Positions 6,945 to 14,563 of a stretch of DNA of 39,466 bases are shown piece by piece. A program made the translations under genes and the position numbers. How positions within the stretch are numbered: the first letter of the stretch is position 1; each line of letters opens with the position of its first letter. This stretch comes from Candidatus Scalindua sp. (GTDB lineage Bacteria; Planctomycetota; Brocadiia; Brocadiales; Scalinduaceae). The notes below the pieces were generated by a model. It was not told the origin of the DNA. It saw only the letters and a program-made list of their open reading frames with translations, and did not search any database. Location of the stretch: the NCBI GenBank assembly GCA_021777035.1, contig JAIQZR010000159.1:1-39466 (forward strand), read 5' to 3'.

Positions 6945-8497
6945 CACCCCTTGTTCTTTTTAAGAAAATATATCGGTAGATTCAAAGGCCGTGGATAATG
7001 CAAGACCTTCTTTTCTCTTTTTGGCCTATCAAAGGGGACCATCGTCATGCTCTTTAAAAACGTAACTCCCAGAAATTTAAAACCATCATCAAAATTTACA
7101 ATATCCGCTTCATCAAGCTCAAGCGAGAGCCGTTCCAAAATCCTATCGGTAAGTCTCAGCGCTTTTACGGCCTCCTCCCTTTCGCGCGTAAGTATGATAA
7201 AATCGTCTGAAAACCTTACAAGCTTGTGTCCGTTTCTTAATAACTCTTCATCAAATTTATCCAGGAAGAGATTCGCAAGTATTGGCGAAATAGCAGAACC
7301 TTGGGGAATCCCTTTTTCCAGGACGTTAACCGATTTACCATCCCACACTTCAGCTTTAATCCACATAGTTATTAAACGAACAATATCTTTATCCTTAATA
7401 AGCCGTTTGATTTTTCTAATGAGAATATCATGATCTACGCTATCAAAGAACGCGTCAATATCCGCATCAACCACCCATACATACCCCTCCTCATAATATT
7501 CGCTTATTTTATAAACAACCTGTTTTACCGACCTCCCTTTTCTATAAGCATAACTGCACTGTTCAAATTCCGCTTCAAAGAGAGGTCTTATTATATCAAG
7601 TACCGCAGTTTGCACAACTCTATCCCTGACGGCAGGTACAGAAAGTGCCCTGGCTTCACCATTACCTTTATCTACAAGTATTCTCATAAGTGGTAAAGGC
7701 TGGTATGAAGATGTTAACAATTCATTCCTTAACGCATCAATATTCCTTTTGATTCTCTCATCAAATTTTTCCACCGTAACCCCATCCACCCCTGCGCAAC
7801 CGCCGTTCTCCTTAACCCGTTCAAAAGCCGAATGTAGGGGCAATTCATGAATTGCCCCTACGTGGCTTACTCCCATGTGGTTTGCCATAATTATTTCCTC
7901 GATCTGATTCATTTTATTATTGCCCGTATTATCATGAATACGGTTCGGATTTTCCCTGTCGTATTGCCATCTCATTGGATTGTTAATTATGTATTCCCGT
8001 ATACGGTTTAGACTATCTTCATTTCGTACAATATGTTCATAATAATTCCGTTGCCAGAAACGTTGCCCGGATTTTTGTAGTTTTAAATTTGCCATTTTCG
8101 CTGAATTCATTTTGAACCGGCCAATAATATGTGGCAACAACATATTACGTCGTTGTCTTCGTAGGGGTAACTCGTGTAGGGGCAATTCATGAATTGCCCC
8201 TACATTGTCATGTATAATAATTAAGGCATGAACGTGACTCGGCATGATAACAAATCCATCCAATTCAGCAGAATTATAATGGACTGGTATCTGGATCAAA
8301 TATTGATAGACAAATTCCCCAATTGAGGATAATACAACACCGCAATCCTTCACGCTACTCAACAAACACCTTTTATCCTGAACGCATATCGTAACAAAAT
8401 ACGCTCCTTCCCGTGAATAATCGTATCCTTTCAGGCGGATGGAACGCCGACCGCGTTTTGCTTTCTTCTGCTCCGTATGATTAACCGTTTTCATCAT
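6941..8497 (-). CDS. REP-associated tyrosine transposase (RAYT) fused to CRISPR-associated reverse transcriptase
   Basis: This is one 518-residue frame with two different proteins. Residues 1 to about 200 are a RAYT/Y1 transposase: RRSIRLKGYDYSREGAYFVT, the HUH motif MPSHVHALIII and the tyrosine segment WQRNYYEHIVRNE. Residues about 215-500 are a group-II-intron-like reverse transcriptase: SAFERVKENGGCAGVDGVT, motif A DADIDAFFDSVDH, GIPQGSAISPILANLFLD, catalytic RFSDDFIIL (FSDD in place of YADD) and FKFLGVTFL. RTs of this kind sit beside or fused to Cas1 in type III systems and allow spacer capture from RNA. The start overlaps the csx3 stop (ATGA). REP palindromes B and C are translated within it as VGAIHELPLH. 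An internal ATG at 7888 with a good Shine-Dalgarno could start a separate 315-residue RT, so the fusion may be a read-through of two genes. Confidence 0.85.
   Translation of the reverse strand: MMKTVNHTEQKKAKRGRRSIRLKGYDYSREGAYFVTICVQDKRCLLSSVKDCGVVLSSIGEFVYQYLIQIPVHYNSAELDGFVIMPSHVHALIIIHDNVGAIHELPLHELPLRRQRRNMLLPHIIGRFKMNSAKMANLKLQKSGQRFWQRNYYEHIVRNEDSLNRIREYIINNPMRWQYDRENPNRIHDNTGNNKMNQIEEIIMANHMGVSHVGAIHELPLHSAFERVKENGGCAGVDGVTVEKFDERIKRNIDALRNELLTSSYQPLPLMRILVDKGNGEARALSVPAVRDRVVQTAVLDIIRPLFEAEFEQCSYAYRKGRSVKQVVYKISEYYEEGYVWVVDADIDAFFDSVDHDILIRKIKRLIKDKDIVRLITMWIKAEVWDGKSVNVLEKGIPQGSAISPILANLFLDKFDEELLRNGHKLVRFSDDFIILTREREEAVKALRLTDRILERLSLELDEADIVNFDDGFKFLGVTFLKSMTMVPFDRPKREKKVLHYPRPLNLPIYFLKKNKGW
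7834..7861. repeat. REP palindrome B, inside the RAYT-RT frame
   Basis: An exact 28-nt copy of the same palindrome as at 6917-6944, located at the junction of the RAYT and RT parts. It is translated in frame as VGAIHELPLH. No half-site precedes it. Confidence 0.9.
7886..7904 (-). promoter_or_regulatory. Internal Shine-Dalgarno and ATG for a possible separate RT
   Basis: On the - strand, GAGGA is followed by AATAATT and ATG at 7888, in frame with the RT (reading MANHMGVSH). Spacing is near optimal. It marks the probable original start of a stand-alone RT gene before the RAYT and REP unit arrived. Confidence 0.5.
8161..8203. repeat. REP palindrome C with degenerate half-site
   Basis: An exact 28-nt palindrome at 8176-8203, preceded by a degenerate half-copy GTAGGGGTAACTCGT at 8161-8175. 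This is the same half-plus-full arrangement as copy A. It lies within the transposase part and is translated VGAIHELPLHELPLRR, so the insertion adds residues without breaking the frame. Confidence 0.88.
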
Positions 8498-8733
8498 AAT
8501 GGATTGTGGTCAAAAATCACTACGTCTCCGGTAACCGGAGATCGATATATGAGTCTTCTCGCCTTTCCATGTAACGCATGAGCAATTTTCAGATAGAGCC
8601 AGACCGGTGCCTGGCCTGTCAGGGTTACGTCATTTCCCTCTCCTGCCTGTTCAAGGGATGTATCAACATATTCATCAAGTTTGGCAAGTTTTGCCTGATC
8701 TTGAAACAGGTCGTTTAAATCGATGATCACCAT
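8494..8733 (-). CDS. csx3: Csx3-family protein, putative cyclic oligoadenylate ring nuclease
   Basis: This 79-residue protein carries the Csx3 signature VTLTGQAPVWLYLKIAHALHG followed by a VTGDVVIFDH end. Csx3 proteins bind cyclic tetra-adenylate, and the archaeal member degrades it (ring nuclease Crn3), damping type III signalling. The length fits a minimal Csx3 with no fused domain. The catalytic His of characterised members may correspond to His near AHALHG or FDH, but I cannot align this exactly. It lies 12 bases after the SAVED-like gene and its stop overlaps the ATG of the RAYT-RT gene. The signal-removal gene is thus directly coupled to two putative signal sensors. Confidence 0.75.
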   Translation of the reverse strand: MVIIDLNDLFQDQAKLAKLDEYVDTSLEQAGEGNDVTLTGQAPVWLYLKIAHALHGKARRLIYRSPVTGDVVIFDHNPL

Positions 8734-8745
8734 TAGTATTTTCTC

Positions 8746-9285
8746 TTATTTGATTAAAGGACACCAGAATTCATAATTTCCGGTATCTCTGTTCCTTTGA
8801 TAGAGCAAAACTGGCCTCCAATTGTCAAACATAGCGCCGATAAGCGTGGCTGCCTGTACCGGGCCTGCCAGGAAGAGATGTACTTCAGTAGCGCCCTTTG
8901 CTTCAAGCTCTTTTCTTTTAGTTCTCAGTTGTGTTAAATATTCCTCTATTTTATCGATACCAATGCCATGCATATCCAATTCGACTATTGGCATTCTCTC
9001 CCACTTGTGTCCTTTGCTTTTTAGAAATCTTTCAACATCACCTTTAATGGAAGCGCTGGTCTCTAGCAGAGAAACCGCAAATGCATAAGGATTTAAAGTG
9101 CGTATTTCACTCCAATAGTTTACCCGTTCATTAAAATCTTCAAACACCGGCAATGTTCTTGACAACTCAATCAGCCTCTTATTCTGCATCCGCAATTTTA
9201 TCCATACCAGAAAGCTGAACACCGCGCCGAAAATCCCGATTATATTACTACTGTTACCTACGAAACCTAATATCTTGTCAGTCAT
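8746..9285 (-). CDS. Membrane-anchored SAVED-like protein, putative cyclic-nucleotide effector
   Basis: The start is placed at 9285 (MTDKILGF) because GGGAG lies 6 bases upstream; an ATG at 9324 would add 13 residues. The 179-residue protein has one N-terminal membrane helix (about 15-32, IIGIFGAVFSFLVWIKL), a charged linker, and a C-terminal soluble domain. That domain ends EVHLFLAGPVQAATLIGAMF followed by PVLLYQRN and YEFWCPL. This end matches the shape of SAVED domains (hydrophobic strand, P-x-x-x-A-x-x-x-G helix, vYxR strand), which bind cyclic oligonucleotides. It follows the CARF-like gene and precedes csx3. It is probably a membrane effector triggered by the Cas10 product. The family assignment rests on motif shape only. 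Confidence 0.6.
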   Translation of the reverse strand: MTDKILGFVGNSSNIIGIFGAVFSFLVWIKLRMQNKRLIELSRTLPVFEDFNERVNYWSEIRTLNPYAFAVSLLETSASIKGDVERFLKSKGHKWERMPIVELDMHGIGIDKIEEYLTQLRTKRKELEAKGATEVHLFLAGPVQAATLIGAMFDNWRPVLLYQRNRDTGNYEFWCPLIK

Positions 9286-9348
9286 AATAGTCTCCCGACT
9301 TAAGTCAGTTACTAATAATTGCATTTATTTAAAACAGTTAAGATGAGA

Positions 9349-10233
9349 TCACATAGTAAGTTCTCCTGTATCTGGACCATCAAGAATAATGTCATAGGCA
9401 AGTACTTTATCCAGATCATTTGTTGATATATATTGTGCCTGTAGCTTACGGTTGAAAGTCATTGTTGCCCCTACAATGCTGTTAGGTTTCTGACCACCAG
9501 TAACATCAACCATGATTTCATGTTCTGGATATTTCTTCTTATTAAATATGCTAGTCAGCGAATCCATCGCAAGCACCATATGATCAAAACTTTCAAAATC
9601 AAAACCGTATACACTGTTAATATCATTAACCTGCCATAAATCAACAAGTGAAATCTTCTCATTCTCACACGCCAATGAGTAAATATTTCCAAGGCGTGGG
9701 TACTGATAACGTTTACAAATATTTAAGAAATCTTCTAATTGCAATACTGATTCAGGGGAACAGATAAGAGTAAGCGTTTTCAGTTTTTTGAAATGGTGAC
9801 GAATCGCCCTTAAAGACATCTCCCATGGCCAGGGAGCTATCTTCCCCTCTAGAGCCTTTATAGAGAGAATATCCTCATCTATATCCTCTGAAAGCTGCAA
9901 TCCTTCCGGTATGCCTTTTGTTTCGTTAAGACGTTGATTGAGTTTGGAGAGAAAGAGAACAAGATGTTCCCTTTCTCCAGCCTTATCTTTGTGTAGGTAT
10001 CTGGTACGGGGAAGAGGAAAAAGAATACCCTTCAGTTTGATTAACAAATACACCATACAAATAAAAAAGGAAATATAAAATAATCCTAAATATAAGATAG
10101 GCCAACCATTCTTATGAAAAAACCACTCAAATCCTTCCATACAAGCGTCAGCCGCGAAGTGAGATCCGAGAACGGTCGATGCAACAATTACCCATTTACC
10201 TTTGACCAGAAATCGCCTCATTTTATTTTTCAT
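9349..10233 (-). CDS. Membrane-anchored CARF-like protein, putative cOA-activated effector
   Basis: This 294-residue protein begins with a basic stretch, a weak hydrophobic segment (about 13-30) and a strong membrane helix (about 44-66, ILYLGLFYISFFICMVYLLI). A cytoplasmic region of about 220 residues follows. Its last third has CARF features: the strand-loop motif MVDVTGGQKPNSIVGATMTF and a following strand QAQYIST. The region around LTLICSPESVLQLEDFL looks like the first CARF strand and helix. CARF domains bind cyclic oligoadenylate made by Cas10; membrane-fused CARF proteins in type III systems are thought to disturb the membrane. GGGAG lies 8 bases before the ATG. It is the first gene after the RAMP cassette, with about 80 bases between. 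Confidence 0.7.
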   Translation of the reverse strand: MKNKMRRFLVKGKWVIVASTVLGSHFAADACMEGFEWFFHKNGWPILYLGLFYISFFICMVYLLIKLKGILFPLPRTRYLHKDKAGEREHLVLFLSKLNQRLNETKGIPEGLQLSEDIDEDILSIKALEGKIAPWPWEMSLRAIRHHFKKLKTLTLICSPESVLQLEDFLNICKRYQYPRLGNIYSLACENEKISLVDLWQVNDINSVYGFDFESFDHMVLAMDSLTSIFNKKKYPEHEIMVDVTGGQKPNSIVGATMTFNRKLQAQYISTNDLDKVLAYDIILDGPDTGELTM

Positions 10234-10313
10234 CTACTTATCTCCCGTATAATGATCCATTGCCAAAAAGCAGTGATTTGTTTTTTGTCTATAGTGGATT
10301 CTTTCTTGTAAAG

Positions 10314-11645
10314 TTATAATGCACGCTTAGAGGCATTTGTCCCACTTAAAATATACCATTTCCCAACCTTAAGTAAGCTTGTCTTGCCTTGATAACCATT
10401 TCTAGAGCGTTCTATTACTTTGTCCTGTTCGTTTATAAAAATCAACCTATTACTGTAAATCTCCCGTAGCCAGGCAGCCTCTTCGTCCTTCCTTACTTTA
10501 GGTGGAGAGTCCTGGGGTGGCACAGAGACAACCGTTTCCGGCCAGTCTGGACGACCGGGTCTTGTAGTATTTCCACCGAAGACGCCTATTTTATCAATAG
10601 GCTTATTAAAAGGAGCAGTATTGTATTCGAGATACCCCGGATAAGCAATTTTACCATCTACCGTTTTGTTTAACCGCAATACTTCAATCAGGCTTTCATT
10701 GAGCTTTTCTCTGCCAGCTTTGAGTAAGTATCAACCATCAGTTTTAACAGAACTCCAATTTGTATATCGTTCCTTTGGCGTTGTAATTGTGCTATTCTCT
10801 CTGTCAACCTTTATGCAACAACTACCTAAACCAATTGCCTTTCCAAGGCCAATCTTATGTCCCAAACCAACATGAAGTTCCAAAGCCAGGAGTAATGTAC
10901 CCAACTCTACATCTGTCAAGTTATCCACAGAAACCTGGAATGAAAAGGCACTTCCGACAGGTGCGCATTCCTTGATAGCAATAGTACGTTGAGTAGCTTT
11001 GTTTTTTCCTATTGAGTACTCTGGGTTTGCACCCTGTTGATAGTAAAATTTGCGCCCGGCAATACGGCCACCTTTTTGCCCATTTTCCCCGTAGGTAGCG
11101 TAATGATGTGGCTTTGGGTTGGAAAGCTCTTTAAGATATTTTAACTGCAAGCATAATTTATTTCCTATAAGAACGGCATCGCTGAACGCTACTTTTCCTT
11201 GACAATTAAGCGAATCGCCATTTATGACACCGAATATGCGACAAGCGGGACACAGATTTTTCAAACTGTTACATTCACGATTGGAATACTTTCCAAGATC
11301 AGAATACGCATACTTCTTAATATTTGTACTTCCTTTCTTTGACGTCCCATCTGTAACTGCAAGAGCCAAACACGAATCCGTCATTGCTTCATATACCGCA
11401 CGGACCATTCCTTTTATCGAAGTTCCCTGAAGGATTGGTTCATTATAGCTGTTTCTCAAGAACCCCTTAACCTGTTCTTCTTTTCCGGTTTGATCAATAG
11501 AGATCAGAGGGCTTAAAGCCTCCAATGTACATTTCAGCTTTCCGCTGTAATGATTATCCTGAAGAAAATATCTTCCAGTATAGCCAGATCTATCAGGCTC
11601 TTCGCTCTCCAATTGCACAAAATTATAAGGATTAATAAGAGTCAT
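10314..11645 (-). pseudogene. Large type III RAMP (TIGR03986-like), with in-frame TGA at 10731-10733
   Basis: The frame from ATG at 11645 encodes 304 residues. It begins with the NPYNFV hallmark of TIGR03986-type RAMPs and contains ILQGTSIKGMVRAVYEA, CPACRIFG and the Gly-rich loop GLGHKIGLGKAIGLGS. It stops at TGA (10731-10733), but the same frame stays open for another 138 codons to 10314 (YLLKAGREKLNESLIEVL onward, ending LSGTNASKRAL). One nonsense change, for example TGG to TGA, explains the break and would give about 443 residues. The protein is probably a backbone subunit of the interference complex. The start overlaps csx19 by 4 bases. The C-terminal part could otherwise be a separate small protein starting at TTG 10679. 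Confidence 0.7.
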
Positions 11646-12220
11646 GCATCAACCTCCTCTTTACTATTTGATTGCATGTGCACATTAACACACCGGATAA
11701 ACTCTCCTTTGAAGTCCTCTGACTCATTTTGTTTATGTCGGTATTTCTGAACTATAAGACATGGCGTTTTATCTTTTTCCTTCGCCTGCTCTATCGGAAT
11801 AGGATAGTTTTGAGCTACAGGTATTTCCCTTGCGTAAAAGACAGGGCCACCATGTGGATTACATTTCGAATCTTTCTCTGGATCTACCCATTCTCCCCAG
11901 AGGATCAAGGGGGCGACACTACCCTCTTTAACAATTTCAAGCCGACCCTCGAATATTTCAGGCAGATCACCGTCATCATCAAGAATAAGCACTGCATGTA
12001 TCTTACCTTCTGTTTGAACAGTATTACGTTGCCAGCGATACTCCCCTGATTCGCCAAATAGCCTCCCGGCTGGCCATTTACCAAGCTGATTCCAATCCGA
12101 TACTTCACTCAGGAATGCAATCTTTGCCTCTGACGATCCTTCCAGCCATGCGTAGTTGAAGATATTCGGTAAATCCGGATGATCAAACAGATTTGTGGCA
12201 AAACCGATAATTGATTTCAT
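11642..12220 (-). CDS. csx19: Csx19-like type III-D subunit
   Basis: This 192-residue protein has the look of Csx19: a short N-terminal region, then GRLFGESGEYRWQRN, a strand rich in hydrophobic and acidic residues (HAVLILDDD) and APLILWGEWVDPE. Csx19 is found in type III-D loci, usually next to RAMP genes; its molecular role is poorly known. It overlaps the RAMP genes on both sides by 4 bases (ATGA), so it is translated as part of the complex cassette. Identification is by motif recollection and context. Confidence 0.6.
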   Translation of the reverse strand: MKSIIGFATNLFDHPDLPNIFNYAWLEGSSEAKIAFLSEVSDWNQLGKWPAGRLFGESGEYRWQRNTVQTEGKIHAVLILDDDGDLPEIFEGRLEIVKEGSVAPLILWGEWVDPEKDSKCNPHGGPVFYAREIPVAQNYPIPIEQAKEKDKTPCLIVQKYRHKQNESEDFKGEFIRCVNVHMQSNSKEEVDA

Positions 12221-13251
12221 GTGATATTCTCCTTTACCTGACGGTCAAGATCTTCTATATAGCGATTGAACTTTGCAGCTAATTTCTCCCAAAAAGCTGG
12301 AATATTGGTGACAGTAACGCTTTTGTATAAAGACAATCCACCATTTATTGGTTTTATATGCTCAAAGAGAGGCGCCGCACAAGTATGTATCCCGTAATAT
12401 TCTCTCTCAGTTGCGTTACTCAAAAGACTTCCCATGTGTTCGATATGTGTTATTGCATTAGGATAAGACAAGGTTATTTCTGTAATGCTCCCCTTCACCG
12501 CTCCAAACCCCTTGGTTTTTCCGAAGCCAATGGGAACTAACCCCGTTTCAAAATCCCTGAAGACGTAAGCAAGTAATCCTAATTGCCATAGTTCAAAGTT
12601 GGTAATAGTAACCGTTGTGGTGAAGGTAGTATTCTCAAGAACATGAAATCGCATGTTTGCACCTCCAGCTCCTTTATAAACACCACCCGTAAAGCGATCG
12701 ATACCAATCATGTCTCGGTAGACCGATCTATACCCATCCTCGATGCCAGCATCAATAAAGTAAATTCGGCTGGCTAGCCCGGCACAGCCAAAAAGTTTAC
12801 ATGCAGGACACACGACGGAATATTTACTTACTTCTTTAACCTCTTTCTCCAATCGGCAGGAACACCCCAGGGTCTCCTTATGATTCTCTTTATCCTGTTC
12901 CAAAGGGTCGCAGGCAGTAAAAGGGTGTGGTGCATAATGCATCAGGGAGCGAATTATGCGTTCGGCATGGGCACGAAATGGGCCACGAATGGAGGTGGCG
13001 GGGACATAAAAGCCCCATGTTTTATCTGGTGGATTACTACCTGCATCGCGAATCCTCTTAGTCATGTCATCCGACCCTACACGATTACTAAAAAACTTGT
13101 CTGGATACCAACCTTTTTTCTCTTTCTTCTCAGTATTGTCAAAGTTTTTCGTGACCTCATTTTGTGAGTATCTGCCATCTGCAATAAGCAATGGGCCTTT
13201 ACATTTCAATCTCCATTGGAAAGTAGCCTCGCAGAGTTTCCTTTTTAACAT
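12217..13251 (-). CDS. Csm3-like RAMP protein (third in the operon)
   Basis: This 344-residue RAMP has a Csm3/Csx7-like layout: FQWRLKCKGPLLI in the first strand, FYVPATSIRGPFRAHAERII in the RNA-contacting helix, a Cys-rich insertion (CSCRLE, CPACKLFG), then DMIGIDRFTGGVYKGAGGAN and the Gly-rich loop GFGKTKGFGAV. Such subunits form the backbone that holds crRNA, and some cut target RNA with a loop Asp. It is longer than ordinary Csm3 (about 220-280). It overlaps the upstream RAMP by 7 bases and csx19 by 4. Several Csm3-like paralogs per locus is typical of type III-D. Confidence 0.82.
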   Translation of the reverse strand: MLKRKLCEATFQWRLKCKGPLLIADGRYSQNEVTKNFDNTEKKEKKGWYPDKFFSNRVGSDDMTKRIRDAGSNPPDKTWGFYVPATSIRGPFRAHAERIIRSLMHYAPHPFTACDPLEQDKENHKETLGCSCRLEKEVKEVSKYSVVCPACKLFGCAGLASRIYFIDAGIEDGYRSVYRDMIGIDRFTGGVYKGAGGANMRFHVLENTTFTTTVTITNFELWQLGLLAYVFRDFETGLVPIGFGKTKGFGAVKGSITEITLSYPNAITHIEHMGSLLSNATEREYYGIHTCAAPLFEHIKPINGGLSLYKSVTVTNIPAFWEKLAAKFNRYIEDLDRQVKENIT

Positions 13252-14084
13252 TTAATTACCTCCTGCCACTCAATAGAATTATGAATTTTTTCTCCGTTCA
13301 CAATAGCTTTCCATAGAGATGTTGAATTTTCGAAACCACTGACCTTGTAAAATGCATTATCTGTTTCCTTCAACTTGATCTTTCCCAATCCGCCAGTTCT
13401 TTTGCCTCCTACATGCAACCCATGCTTAAGCAGGCCTAGAATAAGGTTGATCAGCTTTCTATCACTATCATCAGTAACATTCTCTGCGGTCATTTTGAAA
13501 AGGAATGTAATGCTGGAATTTATGGGATCAATAACTTCATAATCAAACTTTGCACCATCCTTTGCCGATCCAGTGTCCCGATCAATGCCAACTCCATCCC
13601 TGATACGGATATGGTTTCTTGCGATTGCAACATCTACAGGCAGGGCATCCTCAATAACTAAACGTGAGGCATACACTGTGGAACCTAAAAGCTTGCATAC
13701 ATCACAAAGCTCTAGTTTTGCAAATTCAGCGGTTAGTTCATTCTTTTGTTTATTTGATCCTGCATCTTTCTTAACTTTTTCCGTCTCTATTTTTTGAAGG
13801 AATTTGCGGGCTTTTTCAGCACAGGCATCCTTCTCAAAAAGTGTGCAGCTTATGAGCCCAACCTCTTTTCCCATCGATGCAAGCACGCGCTCCACCTCTG
13901 AGCGGATAGCGCCGCGCAAACTGCTACCGGGAATATACGGAGCTCCATCAAAGGCCCGTATGAAAGGCGCGTCTGTTTCATCCGAAGCTCTGCCGGAAGA
14001 AATACGAAGTGCTGTTACAAGTTCGAGTTTGCCTTCAAAACAGTACCGATTGTGTAATTGTTGATGACCAAATGGAATACTCAT
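13245..14084 (-). CDS. Csm3-like RAMP protein (second in the operon)
   Basis: This 279-residue backbone RAMP shows the full family pattern: strand 1 FEGKLELVTALRISSGR, the slicing-loop Asp in ETDAPFIRAF, PYIPGSSLRGAIRSEVERVL, CDVCKLLGSTVYASRLVIED, GVGIDRDTGSAKDGAKFDYE and the Gly-rich loop GGKRTGGLGKI. The Asp-Ala-Pro segment corresponds to the catalytic Asp of Csm3, so it probably cleaves target RNA. The ATG overlaps the preceding small-subunit stop (ATGA), and its end overlaps the next RAMP by 7 bases. Confidence 0.88.
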   Translation of the reverse strand: MSIPFGHQQLHNRYCFEGKLELVTALRISSGRASDETDAPFIRAFDGAPYIPGSSLRGAIRSEVERVLASMGKEVGLISCTLFEKDACAEKARKFLQKIETEKVKKDAGSNKQKNELTAEFAKLELCDVCKLLGSTVYASRLVIEDALPVDVAIARNHIRIRDGVGIDRDTGSAKDGAKFDYEVIDPINSSITFLFKMTAENVTDDSDRKLINLILGLLKHGLHVGGKRTGGLGKIKLKETDNAFYKVSGFENSTSLWKAIVNGEKIHNSIEWQEVIKC

Positions 14085-14563
14085 AATGATAGCCTCTCCT
14101 CCTCTAATGGCATGACTTGGTTAAAAATCTGCTGATAACGGTATTGACCATAAACATTGCTCCAGAAACGGCGCAAAGCAGCAAGCCTATCGATCTCGCC
14201 AATTTCAGAACTATTTTCTAAATATTTTTTATCATTAATCCACTTGCACAAGGTATCACCCAGCGATTCTCCATCTGCGATACCGACTGGTCTTGTCAAC
14301 CATGAAGTACATTTGCCAGAACGATCTTTTTGAGATTCAAGCTTTTTCAATTGTTTTTTCAAATAAATACTTACCTTTTTTTTAACATCTTCAAGTGACC
14401 CTGAGGAGTAAATGTGTTCGTTAATTGCTGACATCTGAGAAGCGCTCAAATTTTTTGGAATAAATCCCAGGTTGTAGAAAATTCTGGCTTTTCTAAGGAA
14501 GCGTTCCTCCAATTTCAAAAACGTCGCTTTCTGACGTATGACGGTTGTTAATTGATCACTCAT
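14081..14563 (-). CDS. Probable small subunit of the type III complex (Csm2-like)
   Basis: The start is taken as ATG 14563 (MSDQLTTVIRQK), which overlaps the csx10 stop as ATGA and has AAAGGAGG nearby; an upstream ATG at 14605 lies inside csx10. The 160-residue protein is mostly helical and rich in Lys and Glu, with FYNLGFIPKNLSASQMSAI and LRRFWSNVYGQYRYQQIFN. Small alpha-helical subunits of this size (Csm2/Cmr5 type) sit in this position and hold the crRNA-target duplex. There is no diagnostic motif, so the assignment rests on size, predicted helicity and position. Confidence 0.55.
   Translation of the reverse strand: MSDQLTTVIRQKATFLKLEERFLRKARIFYNLGFIPKNLSASQMSAINEHIYSSGSLEDVKKKVSIYLKKQLKKLESQKDRSGKCTSWLTRPVGIADGESLGDTLCKWINDKKYLENSSEIGEIDRLAALRRFWSNVYGQYRYQQIFNQVMPLEEERLSL

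Noticed and set aside
5894..8497. An RT-Cas1 fusion protein
   Set aside because: RT and cas1 are out of frame with each other, and even after removing the REP insertion a TGA separates them; adjacent genes fit better.
10640..10745. A frameshift joining a short frame MVDTYSKLAEK to the 10314-10679 frame
   Set aside because: The 10314 frame is already in phase with the RAMP upstream and separated only by one TGA, so a nonsense codon explains the region more simply.
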